A stretch of DNA of 64,000 nt from positions 434,001 through 498,000 of the forward strand of contig NZ_JAIUZO010000002.1 in the NCBI RefSeq assembly GCF_020171365.1. Reading direction: 5' to 3'. Both the position numbers and the translations under genes were made by a program. The notes under the pieces were generated by a model. It was not told the origin of the DNA and did no database searches. It worked only from the letters and a program-made list of their open reading frames with translations. Position 1 is the stretch's first letter. Each line of letters opens with the position of its first letter. Source of the DNA: Qipengyuania gaetbuli. GTDB taxonomy: Bacteria; Pseudomonadota; Alphaproteobacteria; Sphingomonadales; Sphingomonadaceae. Below are positions 1 through 8,613 of the stretch, in pieces.

Positions 1-413
1 TCCATGCTGTCCCCTTCCACGCGGATTGCGGACAGGTCCGCACCCTCCAGCCCCATTTCGCGCAGCCACCGGCGCGAGAAACGGAAGCTGTCGAAGGAAA
101 TTTCCTCCGCCGATACCGCGCCAGGCCCGGCAGAGGCATCCAGCGCGAGCCTTGGAACGGCCAGAAAGTCGTCCGATTCGCGCGGGCGGGCGAGGTCAGG
201 ATCGGCCCCCAGCTCGACCTCGCTCACGCCGAAGAATTCGGCGAGGCGGCGGCGGTCCTGTTCTTCCAGTCGGCGCGGGCTTCCCTTGCGCACGAATTGC
301 TGCAAGTAACTGGGATTACGTCCTAACATGGAGGAAAGAGCGGCCAGGCTCGTGCGGTTGCGTTCGGCCAGTTCGACCAGCCTGGCGCGATCTTCGCTCA
401 TTCCGTCTGCCAT
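1..413 (-). CDS. LexA/S24-type transcriptional regulator (3' part outside window)
   Basis: Partial gene: it starts at ATG 413 on the minus strand and leaves the window at base 1, so about 137 residues are visible. Residues 8-65 are a short helical DNA-binding region of XRE/HTH type, with a LSSMLGRNPSYLQQFV stretch as likely recognition helix. Residues 85-137 begin an S24 peptidase-like domain and reach the motif VEGDSM, whose Ser136 matches the LexA/CI catalytic serine. The Lys of the dyad would lie outside the window. Members of this family repress genes and may self-cleave, but some C-terminal domains serve only for dimerisation. The inverted repeats just upstream suggest autoregulation. 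An in-frame ATG at 401 is a possible alternative start. Confidence 0.8.
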   Translation of the reverse strand, partial: MADGMSEDRARLVELAERNRTSLAALSSMLGRNPSYLQQFVRKGSPRRLEEQDRRRLAEFFGVSEVELGADPDLARPRESDDFLAVPRLALDASAGPGAVSAEEISFDSFRFSRRWLREMGLEGADLSAIRVEGDSM

Positions 414-478
414 GCCTTAACTCCCTGCCAACCTTCGTCACCGACGCATTTCCGCGCCTCGCCGGAGAGCGATGCGGG

Positions 479-541
479 AAAATTCCTATAGCATAGGATT
501 TTTCCTAGACAAGTAGGATTTGGAGTGGAACGAAATAGGAA
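479..541. promoter_or_regulatory. TCCTA/TAGGA inverted-repeat operator array
   Basis: Between the divergent S24 regulator and the 590-1151 genes lies an AT-rich patch. Palindrome 1 is TCCTAT-AGC-ATAGGA at 484-498. Palindrome 2 is TCCTA-N6-TAGGA at 503-518. A lone half-site ATAGGA follows at 535-540. The two palindrome centres are about 19-20 bp apart, close to two helical turns, as expected for cooperative dimers on one DNA face. The natural candidate to bind is the adjacent S24/HTH regulator; that is inference. Confidence 0.65.
485..512 (-). promoter_or_regulatory. putative promoter of the S24 regulator
   Basis: On the minus strand a -35-like TTGTCT (507-512) is separated by 16 bp from a -10-like TATAGG (485-490). 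Each matches the sigma-70 consensus at four of six positions. Both hexamers lie inside the TCCTA/TAGGA palindromes, so a bound repressor would block polymerase directly. Confidence 0.45.
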
Positions 542-589
542 CACGGCGAGCGATTCGCCTGTCAGTTCAGCTATTTGGGGAGCCTTCGC

Positions 590-802
590 ATGCTGATCCG
601 GTCCATCGAGAAATTCCTTCGCGCCCATGACATGCCGCCGACCAAGTTCGGCAGGCTCGCGGCGCATGATCCGCGCTTCGTGCTCGACCTGCGCATGGGG
701 CGCGAACCGCGTAGTGGGACGGAGGCGCGCATTCGCGGCTTCATGACGGGTTTCGAGGCCGGCCGCGGTGAAGCTGCGCGGGAGGTGGCCCATGTCGGCT
801 GA
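590..802 (+). CDS. small conserved hypothetical protein, HTH-like
   Basis: A 70-residue protein. I chose ATG 590 over an upstream TTG because GGGGAG at 577-582 is correctly spaced as a ribosome binding site. The sequence is basic and helical, with a pattern (IEKFLRAHDMPPTKFGRLAA, then a DPRFVLDLRMGREP stretch) like the phage-type HTH proteins common in Erythrobacteraceae. It may be a small DNA-binding or antirepressor-like protein. Function is unknown. Its stop overlaps the next gene start by 11 bases, so the two are probably translationally coupled. It is transcribed away from the S24 regulator across the shared operator region. Confidence 0.65.
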   Translation: MLIRSIEKFLRAHDMPPTKFGRLAAHDPRFVLDLRMGREPRSGTEARIRGFMTGFEAGRGEAAREVAHVG

Positions 803-1151
803 GTGCACCCCACCCCAACCCCGGCGCATCCGCCCGCGCCGCACTGCCGCCGACCGGCTGCGCGATGCGCTGATGGATCTGTGCGATCATCGCGGACAGG
901 TCCTCACCCACACCGAGAAGGCCTGGGCCAGCATCACTTTCGCGGGCACGCGCCATAGCCTCGCCCTGCTCTTCGCAGGCGACGAGGCAGTGGACGCGGG
1001 CGAGCGGTTCGTAGCCGAACTGCCCGATCACGAGTTCGCGATTGCGGGCCAGCTGGTCGCCGATGCCGGCGTGAGCGAGGTCGAGCACCGCATGGTCCCC
1101 GACCCGCGCCTGCTGGTCCGGTGCGAGCTGCTGCTGCTCGAAGACGCCTGA
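792..1151 (+). CDS. conserved hypothetical protein
   Basis: A 119-residue protein beginning at ATG 792 inside the end of the preceding gene. The first 25 residues are rich in Pro and Arg and probably disordered. The rest looks like a compact alpha/beta domain (a FAGTRHSLALLFAGDEAV strand-turn-helix, then DPRLLVRCELLLLED at the end). I recognise no catalytic motif and no membrane segment or signal peptide. It belongs to the two-gene unit divergent from the S24 regulator. The stop TGA forms the palindrome TGATCA with the stop of the convergent dehydrogenase gene, leaving no intergenic DNA. Confidence 0.6.
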   Translation: MSAECTPPQPRRIRPRRTAADRLRDALMDLCDHRGQVLTHTEKAWASITFAGTRHSLALLFAGDEAVDAGERFVAELPDHEFAIAGQLVADAGVSEVEHRMVPDPRLLVRCELLLLEDA

Positions 1152-2090
1152 TCAGTACCCGGCGGCAAGGTCCATCTGCGGCTGGACCGGTTCGCCCTTC
1201 TGCCACCGTTCGAGATTTTCGACGAACCTGTCGGCGCTGCGCTGGAACATCTTCGTCTGCGCGCGGCCCGACAGGTGCATGGTGACCTGCGCATTCTGCA
1301 GGTCCCACAGCGGGTGGTCTTCGGGCAGCGGCTCGGGGTCGGTCACGTCGAGCAGCGCCGCCTCGATGGTCTTTGCCTTGAGCGCTTCGACCAGCGCGTC
1401 CTGTTCGACCACGTCCCCGCGCGCGATATTCACCAGCACGGCATTGGGGCGCATGGCGGCAAGTTCGGCCGCGCCGATCATGCCCTTGGTCTCGTCGGTG
1501 GAGGGCACGGCGAGCACCACCCAGTCGAATTCGCCCAGCTTTTCGCGCCATTCGCCGGGGCGCAGCGCGCCCTCCCCGCCCGAGCGGCGCACGGGCACCA
1601 CGGTCATGTCGAATGCCTCGAGCCGGGTCTTCACCAGGCTGCCGATCGCGCCCATGCCGAGCAGCAACACCCGCTCGCCCGACAGTTCACGCTTGCCCGG
1701 GCTGTCGAGCAGCCATTCATGGCGTTCCTGCGCGCGTACGACCTCGCGGTAACCCTTGGCATGGGCCAGCATCAGCATGACGACATATTCGGCGATGGTG
1801 ATGGCGTTGATGCCGACACCGTTCGTCACGACCGTTCCGCGCTCCGCCAGCAGGTCGAGCGGCATGAAATCGAGCCCGGCGTAGATCGAGTTGAGCCATT
1901 TGAGGTTCGTCGCGGCGCGTGCGATTTCGGCCATCGGCTCTTTCTCGTTCAGATCGAACCAGCCGATTTCCGCTTCGGGCGCGAATTTCAGCGCCTCTTC
2001 CTTGCTCATGAACCACAGGGGCTCGACCCAATCGGGCAGGCGCGGTTCCACCAGCGGGCGGATCAGGGCGGACATAACGGCTTTGGTCAT
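1152..2090 (-). CDS. D-2-hydroxyacid dehydrogenase, NAD(P)-binding
   Basis: A 312-residue protein of the D-isomer-specific 2-hydroxyacid dehydrogenase family, which reduces 2-ketoacids or oxidises D-2-hydroxyacids with NAD(P). The Rossmann loop GMGAIGS is at about 145-151. The catalytic Arg224 (NIARGDVV), Glu253 (DVTDPEPLP) and His272 (TMHLSGR) are all present. The N-terminal 100 residues form the substrate lid domain. It is too short for serA and lacks an ACT domain. The genes around it are not in a single clear pathway, so the substrate (glyoxylate, hydroxypyruvate or phosphoglycerate-like) is open. It lies 41 bp downstream of cysS on the same strand. Confidence 0.88.
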   Translation of the reverse strand: MTKAVMSALIRPLVEPRLPDWVEPLWFMSKEEALKFAPEAEIGWFDLNEKEPMAEIARAATNLKWLNSIYAGLDFMPLDLLAERGTVVTNGVGINAITIAEYVVMLMLAHAKGYREVVRAQERHEWLLDSPGKRELSGERVLLLGMGAIGSLVKTRLEAFDMTVVPVRRSGGEGALRPGEWREKLGEFDWVVLAVPSTDETKGMIGAAELAAMRPNAVLVNIARGDVVEQDALVEALKAKTIEAALLDVTDPEPLPEDHPLWDLQNAQVTMHLSGRAQTKMFQRSADRFVENLERWQKGEPVQPQMDLAAGY

Positions 2091-2131
2091 GTGTGGGACT
2101 CTCCTCTTCGGATTAAGTCCCTAACCGCAAC

Positions 2132-3580
2132 TCAGCCCAGCTTCCACTCCCAGCCGAGCGGATCGCCGTCCATGACCTCGACGCCCTTCACGGCGAGGCT
2201 TTCGCGGATTGCGTCGCTGGCGGCGAAGTCCTTGAGAACGCGCGCTTCCTTGCGGCGGACGAGGTCAGCCTCGATTTCCGTCTCGGTAATTTCGGCAGAG
2301 ACGGGCCGGATGCGCAAATCCTCGCGGGTGAGCGAAAACAGGTCGAGGCCGAGCACGCGGTCCATGTCCTCGATGACCGCACGCTTCACCCCGCCGTCGA
2401 CCTTCTTGATCGCCAGCGCCTCTTCCAGCGCGACCAGCGCGATCGAAGTGTTGAGATCGTCCGACACGGCGGCGGCGAATTTCTCGCGCATCGGTGCGAA
2501 CTTCTGGTGCGAGGGATCGCCTGCAAGCTCGTCCTTCAGGCGTTCGACCTGCATCACGATGCGCTTCAACCGCGTCAGTGCCGCGCCCAATCCTTCCCAA
2601 CTAAACTCCAGTTCGCTGCGGTAATGCGCCTGCAGGCACATCATGCGGTAGGCGAGCGGGTGGTAGCCCTTGTCGATCAGCAGTTGCAGGCGCAGGAACT
2701 CGCCCGCGCTCTTCGACATCTTGCCGCTGCGTTCGACGAGGAAGTTGTTGTGCATCCAGATGCGCGCGCCGCTATTCTCGGCCACGTCGAGGCCGTTGGT
2801 GCAGCAATGCGCCTGGTTCTGCGCGATTTCGTTCGGGTGGTGGATCTCGCGGTGATCGATCCCGCCGGTGTGGATGTCGAAGGGGAAGCCGAGCAGCTTT
2901 CCGCCCATGACCGAACATTCGAGATGCCAGCCGGGCGCGCCCTTGCCCCAGGGCGAATCCCATTCCATCTGGCGCTTCTCGCCCGCTGGCGTCTTGCGCC
3001 AGATCGCGAAATCGGCCCCGTTGCGCTTGCCTTCGACCGTCTCGATCCGGCCTTCACCTTCTTCGGTGACAGCGCGGGCAAGCTTGCCATAATCCTGGAT
3101 GGTGGAGACGTCGAAATAGAGCCCGCTATCGAGCTCGTAGCAGTGCTTGTCCGCGATGCCTTTCGCGAACTCGATCATCTCGTCGATGTAATCGGTGGCG
3201 ACCGACCACTTGGCCGGCTGGCGGATATTCAGCGCTTTCACATCGGCCCAATAGGCCTCGGTATAGTGCTTCGCGATGTCCCAGATCGACTGCGCTTTCT
3301 CCGCAGCCATCTTCTCCATCTTGTCCTCACCCTCGTCCGCGTCGTCGGTCAGGTGGCCGACGTCGGTGATGTTGATGATGTGGGTGAGATCGTACCCCTT
3401 CCAGCTCAGGGTGCGGCCCAGCACGTCGGCAAAGACATAGGCACGCATATTGCCGATGTGGGGGTAGTTGTAGACCGTCGGGCCGCAGCTGTAGACGCGC
3501 GCCTCGCCCGGATGGACGGGAGTGAACGTCTCGATCTCGCGGGTGAGCGAGTTGAACAGCTTGAGCGGCGTTTCGGTCAT
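2132..3580 (-). CDS. cysS: cysteine--tRNA ligase
   Basis: A 482-residue class I aminoacyl-tRNA synthetase that charges tRNA-Cys with cysteine in the cytoplasm. HIGN at 41-44 is the ATP-binding HIGH motif and KMSKS sits at 287-291. The zinc site that selects cysteine is intact: Cys32, Cys222 (WHLEC), His247 and Glu251 (HHPNE). Length is normal for the family. I chose ATG 3580 (MTETPLKLF) because an upstream in-frame start at 3616 would run into the preceding nitroreductase and add 12 residues with no family similarity. Confidence 0.97.
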   Translation of the reverse strand: MTETPLKLFNSLTREIETFTPVHPGEARVYSCGPTVYNYPHIGNMRAYVFADVLGRTLSWKGYDLTHIINITDVGHLTDDADEGEDKMEKMAAEKAQSIWDIAKHYTEAYWADVKALNIRQPAKWSVATDYIDEMIEFAKGIADKHCYELDSGLYFDVSTIQDYGKLARAVTEEGEGRIETVEGKRNGADFAIWRKTPAGEKRQMEWDSPWGKGAPGWHLECSVMGGKLLGFPFDIHTGGIDHREIHHPNEIAQNQAHCCTNGLDVAENSGARIWMHNNFLVERSGKMSKSAGEFLRLQLLIDKGYHPLAYRMMCLQAHYRSELEFSWEGLGAALTRLKRIVMQVERLKDELAGDPSHQKFAPMREKFAAAVSDDLNTSIALVALEEALAIKKVDGGVKRAVIEDMDRVLGLDLFSLTREDLRIRPVSAEITETEIEADLVRRKEARVLKDFAASDAIRESLAVKGVEVMDGDPLGWEWKLG

Positions 3581-3606
3581 GGCGTGCGCATTAGGTGCGC
3601 GGGAGG

Positions 3607-4281
3607 CTACTGCCAACCCTCCCAGCGCACGGATTCGTCCAGTCCTGCGCGTTTCACATCGAACAGGTTCACCGGCGCATCCGCATCGCGGTAGCCGATG
3701 GCCATACCGCAGAAGAAGGTATGGTCTTCCGGGATGTCGACCACCTCGCGCACCTGCGGACTGTAGGCCGCCCAGGCTTCCTGCGCGCAGCTATCGAGCC
3801 CTTCCTCGCGCAGCAGCAGCATGATGGTCTGCAGCCACATGCCGATGTCGCTCCATTGCGGCGGGCCCATGTATTTGGGCGTGTGGACCAGCATCAGCAC
3901 CGGCGCCCCGAAAGCGCGGAAGTTGTTGGCGAACCACATGAGGCGCTTGGCCTTGTCCTCGCGGCTGATGCCGAGCGAGGCGTACATGTCCTCGCCCACG
4001 CCGAAGCGGCGCTCTTCGTAGGCTCCATCGAGGCCCTTGGGGTAGATGTCGTATTCGGGCTGCATCGCCGCGCGGCCCTTGGGAAACTCCAGCGCCACCC
4101 GGTCGAACAGCGCCTGCATCGGCGCACCGGTGAGCACCACGGCATTCCACGGCTGGACATTTCCGCCCGAAGGCGCACGCTGCGCCTTTTCGAGCACGCG
4201 GGTGAGCGTCTCGCGGTCGACCGGCTGGTCGGTGAATGCGCGTACGGAACGGCGGGTCTGGACTGCTTCGGTGACGTTCAT
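3607..4281 (-). CDS. nitroreductase family protein
   Basis: A 224-residue FMN-dependent oxidoreductase of the nitroreductase superfamily. The N-terminal TRRSVRAF motif contacts the FMN phosphate, and APSGGNVQPWNAVV is the conserved active-site segment. The C-terminal FFCGMAIGYRDADAPVN stretch is the usual GYP-like FMN loop. Such enzymes reduce nitroaromatics, quinones or flavins with NAD(P)H; the true substrate is unknown. ATG 4281 overlaps the cobT stop as TGATG, so it is coupled to cobT. A GTG three bases upstream is the only alternative. Confidence 0.9.
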   Translation of the reverse strand: MNVTEAVQTRRSVRAFTDQPVDRETLTRVLEKAQRAPSGGNVQPWNAVVLTGAPMQALFDRVALEFPKGRAAMQPEYDIYPKGLDGAYEERRFGVGEDMYASLGISREDKAKRLMWFANNFRAFGAPVLMLVHTPKYMGPPQWSDIGMWLQTIMLLLREEGLDSCAQEAWAAYSPQVREVVDIPEDHTFFCGMAIGYRDADAPVNLFDVKRAGLDESVRWEGWQ

Positions 4282-6107
4282 CACTTCTCCACCTCGAACA
4301 ATCCGGCCAACTGCTCGATAATCGTGCCGCCGAGCTGTTCCACGTCCATGATCGTGACCGAACGCTTGTAGTAGCGGGTCACGTCATGGCCGATGCCGAT
4401 GGCGGCGAGCTGGACGGGGCTTTGCTTCTCGATCCACTCGATGACCTTGCGCAGGTGCCCTTCGAGATAGCCCGCCTGGTTCACGCTCAGCGTGCTGTCG
4501 TCGACCGGTGCGCCGTCGCTGATGACCAGCAAGATACGGCGGTCTTCCGCGCGCGCGAGGAGGCGGGAATGCGCCCAGAGCAGCGCTTCGCCGTCGATGT
4601 TTTCCTTCAGCAGGCCTTCGCGCATCATCAGGCCGAGGTTGCGGCGCGCGCGGCGCCAGGGCTCGTCGGCCTTCTTGTAGATGATGTGCCTGAGATCGTT
4701 GAGGCGGCCGGGATTGGCGGGGCGGCCATCGGCGAGCCATGCCTCGCGGCTCTGCCCGCCCTTCCACGCGCGGGTGGTGAAGCCGAGGATCTCGGTCTTC
4801 ACGCCGCAGCGTTCCAATGTGCGCGCCATGATGTCGGCGCTGATCGCGGCGATGCTGATCGGCCGTCCGCGCATCGAGCCCGAATTGTCGATCAGCAGGG
4901 TGACGACCGTGTCCTTGAACTCGGTATCGCGTTCGATCTTGTAGGAGAGCGCATGGCCGGGGCTGACGACCACGCGGGTGAGGCGCGCGGCATCGAGCAA
5001 ACCCTCTTCCTGGTCGAAATCCCAGCTGCGGTTCTGCTGCGCCATGAGGCGGCGCTGGAGGCGGTTGGCCAGCCGCGTGACGATACCCTGGAGGCCCGCC
5101 AACTGGCTGTCGAGATAGGCGCGCAGCCGGTCCAGTTCCTCGTGATCGCACAGCTCGGGCGCCTCGATCACCTCGTCGAACTTGTCGGTATAGGCCTTGT
5201 AGTCGAAGTCTTCCGGCAGGTCGGTCCACGGGCGGTTCGGGCGCACGGGCTGCATGCCCTCGCCATCGTCGTCCGAAGGGTCGCCATCGGACATTTCCTG
5301 CTCGCCTTCGACGTCCTGCTCGGCATCGCCATCGGCCTCGCCGTCGGTGATTTCGCCGCGGGCATCGCTTTCCTGCGGCTGGGCCTCGCCCTCGTCCTGT
5401 TCGTCGGTGTCCTCGTCCTGTTCGGGCGTTTCGCCGTCGTCCTGGTCCCCGTCGTCGGAGCTGCCATCGTCGGGCGTGTCCGGCAGGGTCAGTTCGAGAT
5501 GGCGGAGCATGTCGAGGGTCAGGTTCTGGAAGGCCCGCTGGTCGTCGAGCGCATCGGCAAGGCCGTCCATGTCGGTGCCGATCTTGGCGAGGATATCGCC
5601 GCGCACCATGTCCACGCCCGCCTTCGCGCGGTCGGGCACGGCCTCGCCCGTCAGCGCCTCGCGCAGCATGAGCGAAAGCGCGGTCGGCAGCGGCACTTCG
5701 TTGGCCTCGCTCGCCTTGGCGATGGGGTCGGTCGCGGTGCGCAGTTCGAGCGCGGCGTCGAGATTGCCGCGAATGCCGTCGTAGCGGTTGCTGCCGATCG
5801 CCTCGTAGCGGACCCGCTCGATCGCATCGTAGCAGGCGCGGGCGATGGGTTCGGGCGGCGCGCCCTTGGCGTGCAGCGCCTCGTTGTGATGGCGCAGCTT
5901 CAGCGCGAAGCTGTCGGCAAAGCCGCGCGCCTCGGTCGCCTGGTCGCGGGGCAGGTTACGGCCCGGCAGGGGCACGCGGAAGTTCTTGCCCGACTGGCTC
6001 GGCTGGTCCGCGCTCCAGGCCACCTCGACCTCCGGCTCCTGCGCGAGCGCGCGCGCAGTGCCGGTCAGCGCCTGCTTGAAACGGTCGAGGGGGGTCTGGT
6101 CGGTCAC
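4281..6107 (-). CDS. cobT: aerobic cobaltochelatase subunit CobT
   Basis: A 608-residue subunit of CobNST, which inserts cobalt into hydrogenobyrinic acid diamide in the aerobic cobalamin pathway. Residues 1-205 are the helical N-terminal part, 209-285 a run of Asp/Glu typical of CobT, and about 385-600 a von Willebrand A domain with an intact MIDAS (Asp407, Ser409, Ser411 in LIDNSGSM). It starts with GTG ten bases after the aldolase stop. Its partner AAA+ subunit CobS is about 44 kb away in this window, and no CobN is seen here. Confidence 0.95.
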   Translation of the reverse strand: MTDQTPLDRFKQALTGTARALAQEPEVEVAWSADQPSQSGKNFRVPLPGRNLPRDQATEARGFADSFALKLRHHNEALHAKGAPPEPIARACYDAIERVRYEAIGSNRYDGIRGNLDAALELRTATDPIAKASEANEVPLPTALSLMLREALTGEAVPDRAKAGVDMVRGDILAKIGTDMDGLADALDDQRAFQNLTLDMLRHLELTLPDTPDDGSSDDGDQDDGETPEQDEDTDEQDEGEAQPQESDARGEITDGEADGDAEQDVEGEQEMSDGDPSDDDGEGMQPVRPNRPWTDLPEDFDYKAYTDKFDEVIEAPELCDHEELDRLRAYLDSQLAGLQGIVTRLANRLQRRLMAQQNRSWDFDQEEGLLDAARLTRVVVSPGHALSYKIERDTEFKDTVVTLLIDNSGSMRGRPISIAAISADIMARTLERCGVKTEILGFTTRAWKGGQSREAWLADGRPANPGRLNDLRHIIYKKADEPWRRARRNLGLMMREGLLKENIDGEALLWAHSRLLARAEDRRILLVISDGAPVDDSTLSVNQAGYLEGHLRKVIEWIEKQSPVQLAAIGIGHDVTRYYKRSVTIMDVEQLGGTIIEQLAGLFEVEK

Positions 6108-6117
6108 GTGTGCCTAG

Positions 6118-6777
6118 TTAGGACGTCGGGATGCTTTGACCAGTCTTTTCCCAGTCGGCGACGAAGCCTTCGATACCCTTGTCGGTCAGGATGTGCTTGA
6201 ACAGCCCCTTGATGACGGCAGGCGGCATGGTCGCGACGTCGGCACCGATCAGCGCGCTCTGCAGCACGTGGACGGGGTTGCGGATCGAGGCGACAAGGAC
6301 TTCGGTCTCGAAGCCGTAATTGCTGTAGATCGTGACGATATCCTCGATCAGCGACATGCCGTCGAAGCCGTTGTCGTCATGACGGCCGACGAAGGGCGAC
6401 ACGAAGGTCGCGCCGGCCTTGGCGGCCAGCAGCGCCTGGTTGGCGGAGAAGCACAGGGTCACGTTGACCTGCGTACCGTCCGAGGTCAGTTTCTTGCAGG
6501 TCTTGAGGCCGTCGATCGTCAGCGGCACCTTGATGCAGACGTTGTCCGCGATCTTGCGGAGGGTTTCGGCCTCTTTCATCATCGTCTCGTGGTCGAGCGC
6601 GACGACTTCGGCGCTGACCGGACCATCGACGATGCTGCAGATCTCGCGCGTCACCTCGATGAAATCGCGGCCCGACTTGGCGATCAGCGAAGGGTTGGTG
6701 GTGACCCCGTCGAGGAGACCGGTGTCGGCCATTTCCTTGATGTCGGCGATGTCGGCGGTGTCGACGAAGAACTTCAT
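6118..6777 (-). CDS. transaldolase / fructose-6-phosphate aldolase family
   Basis: A 219-residue single-domain (beta/alpha)8 aldolase of the short TalC/FSA transaldolase class. Asp6 (FVDTADI), Asn28 (TTNPSL) and the Schiff-base Lys83 (NVCIKVPLT) are present, as are the [11 protein letters not shown] and ASIRNPVH segments. It transfers or releases a dihydroxyacetone unit in the pentose phosphate network. Short members include true transaldolases, so fsa versus tal cannot be settled from sequence alone. It is the first gene of a unit with cobT and the nitroreductase. Confidence 0.93.
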   Translation of the reverse strand: MKFFVDTADIADIKEMADTGLLDGVTTNPSLIAKSGRDFIEVTREICSIVDGPVSAEVVALDHETMMKEAETLRKIADNVCIKVPLTIDGLKTCKKLTSDGTQVNVTLCFSANQALLAAKAGATFVSPFVGRHDDNGFDGMSLIEDIVTIYSNYGFETEVLVASIRNPVHVLQSALIGADVATMPPAVIKGLFKHILTDKGIEGFVADWEKTGQSIPTS

Positions 6778-6857
6778 GTGTGCGCGCTCCGGAAGGCGAG
6801 AGTTGGTGTCATTCGCTGCAAGGCGATTGCGCAGCGCGAGTCAAGGCTTGCGCGGCC

Positions 6858-7778
6858 TTAGACCCCCGCATTGCCGACGACGAAACAGGCCGCGGCGACC
6901 AGTGCGCCGGTCCAGCGATTGGCGCGGAACCGCTCGAGCGGGTTGCCTGCATCCTCGCCGTCGAGAGTCGCGACCTGCCACGCAAGATGCCACGCGGCCG
7001 GGATCAGCGCCAGCAGCGCCACCCAGTCCTCGCGGTAGAGCCAGAACGCGAGCGCCCACAGCGCAACCGCGCCGGTGTAGAACAGGGCCACCCCGCGCTT
7101 CACCCCTGCCCCCAGCCGCAGGGCGGAAGAGCGGATGCCGACTAGCGCGTCGTCCTCGCGGTCCTGCATGGCGTAGATCGTGTCGTATCCGATCACCCAC
7201 AGCGCGGAGCCCGCATACATGGCGGCGAGCGCACCGAGATTGTCGACGCGGAAGTGGGTGAAGCCGACCAGCAGCCCCCAGGTGAAGACCATGCCGAGCC
7301 ATGCCTGCGGCCACCAGGTGATCCGCTTCATGAAGGGATAGGCCGCCACCAGCGCAAGGCTCGCCAGCGCGACGATTTGGGCCAGCGGTTCGAGCTGCAG
7401 CAGGACGACCAGGCCGACGAGGCTCAGCGCGAGGAGCCAGCCCCAGGCGAGCTTTTTCGAGACGCGCCCGCTTGCAACCGGGCGGCTGGCGGTGCGCGCC
7501 ACCTGCCGGTCGAGCTTCGCATCGACGATATCGTTGTAGACGCAGCCCGCGCCGCGCATGGCGATACTGCCGAGCAGCAGCCAGCCGAGCAAGGCGAACT
7601 GCCAGCCTGCCCCGGCCAGCCACACGCCCCAGGCGCAGGGCCAGAACAGCAACCACCAGCCGATCGGCCGGTCGAACCGGGCGAGCATGGCGAGGTCGCG
7701 TGGCAGTTGCGGCAGGCGCGCGACGATGCCGCGGTGCTCTGTATCGGGGACGATGTCGGGTGAAGCAGTCTCGCTCAT
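6858..7778 (-). CDS. ubiA: 4-hydroxybenzoate polyprenyltransferase
   Basis: A 306-residue integral membrane prenyltransferase that attaches the polyprenyl tail to 4-hydroxybenzoate in ubiquinone synthesis. The first aspartate motif NDIVDAKLD is at 82-90, followed by TASRPVASG. The second, YDTIYAMQDREDD, lies near 200. Eight to nine hydrophobic segments are visible. ATG 7778 was chosen because upstream codons belong to the divergent rsmE. The pair ubiA/rsmE diverges from a gap of 39 bp. Confidence 0.95.
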   Translation of the reverse strand: MSETASPDIVPDTEHRGIVARLPQLPRDLAMLARFDRPIGWWLLFWPCAWGVWLAGAGWQFALLGWLLLGSIAMRGAGCVYNDIVDAKLDRQVARTASRPVASGRVSKKLAWGWLLALSLVGLVVLLQLEPLAQIVALASLALVAAYPFMKRITWWPQAWLGMVFTWGLLVGFTHFRVDNLGALAAMYAGSALWVIGYDTIYAMQDREDDALVGIRSSALRLGAGVKRGVALFYTGAVALWALAFWLYREDWVALLALIPAAWHLAWQVATLDGEDAGNPLERFRANRWTGALVAAACFVVGNAGV

Positions 7779-7817
7779 GACTTGCTCCCTACCCGCCGCC
7801 GTGCCACCTGCAAAGCC

Positions 7818-8573
7818 ATGCCCGCTACACCCGCCTGGCCCCCGAAAAGCGCCCCGCGCCTGTTCGTCGACACCCCGCTTTCGGCGGATGCGCCGGTGCA
7901 GGTGGACGGCAATCAGGCGCATTACCTCGCCAAGGTTATGCGCGTGTCGCCGGGCGACGCGGTGATCCTGTGCGACAATGCGACCGGCGAATGGGCCGCC
8001 GAGGTGCTGGAGGCAGGCAAGCGCCATGTCCTGCTGCAACCGCGCGACCACTTGCGCCCTCGCGAGCCGGTGCCCGATTTCTGGCTCTGCCCGGCACTGC
8101 TCAAGAAAGACCGGTTCGATTTCGTGCTCGAAAAGGCGACCGAACTGGGCGTTGCGCGCATCGCGCCGATGGTCACGCGGCGCTGCGTTGCCGACAAGCT
8201 CAACCTCGAGCGGGCCGGCACGATCGTGACCGAGGCGGCCGAACAATGCGCTCGCACCGCGCTGCCCGAAGTGCTGGCACCGGTGAAGCTCGATGCCATG
8301 CTGCGCGACTGGCCCGAAGACCGCCTGCTGTTCTTCGCCGACGAGGAAGGCGGGGAAAGTGCTGCCGATGCCTTCTGCCTTACCGAAGGGCCCGCGGCCC
8401 TCCTCACCGGCCCCGAAGGCGGGTTCGACGATGCCGAGCGCGAGGCGATCCGCGCCCATCCCAACGCTCGCCCGATCAGCCTCGGCCCGCGCATATTGCG
8501 GGGCGAAACGGCGGCCATTGCAGGTATTTCGGTGTGGATGGCGGAAGCGGGCGATTGGATCGGAGAGGAATAA
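7818..8573 (+). CDS. rsmE: 16S rRNA m3U1498 methyltransferase RsmE
   Basis: A 251-residue SPOUT methyltransferase that methylates N3 of U1498 in the 30S decoding centre. An N-terminal PUA-like domain (about 12-75) precedes the trefoil-knot SAM domain, marked by LTGPEGGFDDAE and LGPRILRGETAAI near the C terminus. ATG 7818 fits the family start; an upstream in-frame TTG at 7782 would add 12 unrelated residues. It lies just upstream of gshA, an order I associate with Sphingomonadales. Confidence 0.95.
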   Translation: MPATPAWPPKSAPRLFVDTPLSADAPVQVDGNQAHYLAKVMRVSPGDAVILCDNATGEWAAEVLEAGKRHVLLQPRDHLRPREPVPDFWLCPALLKKDRFDFVLEKATELGVARIAPMVTRRCVADKLNLERAGTIVTEAAEQCARTALPEVLAPVKLDAMLRDWPEDRLLFFADEEGGESAADAFCLTEGPAALLTGPEGGFDDAEREAIRAHPNARPISLGPRILRGETAAIAGISVWMAEAGDWIGEE

Positions 8574-8613
8574 TTTCCTTTCCCTGAGAGAATCCGTTTT
8601 CTAACGCCACCCA

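Noticed and set aside
6858..8459. Extended 533-codon version of ubiA
   Set aside because: The extra 227 codons lie opposite rsmE and have no similarity to prenyltransferases; ATG 7778 gives the normal protein.
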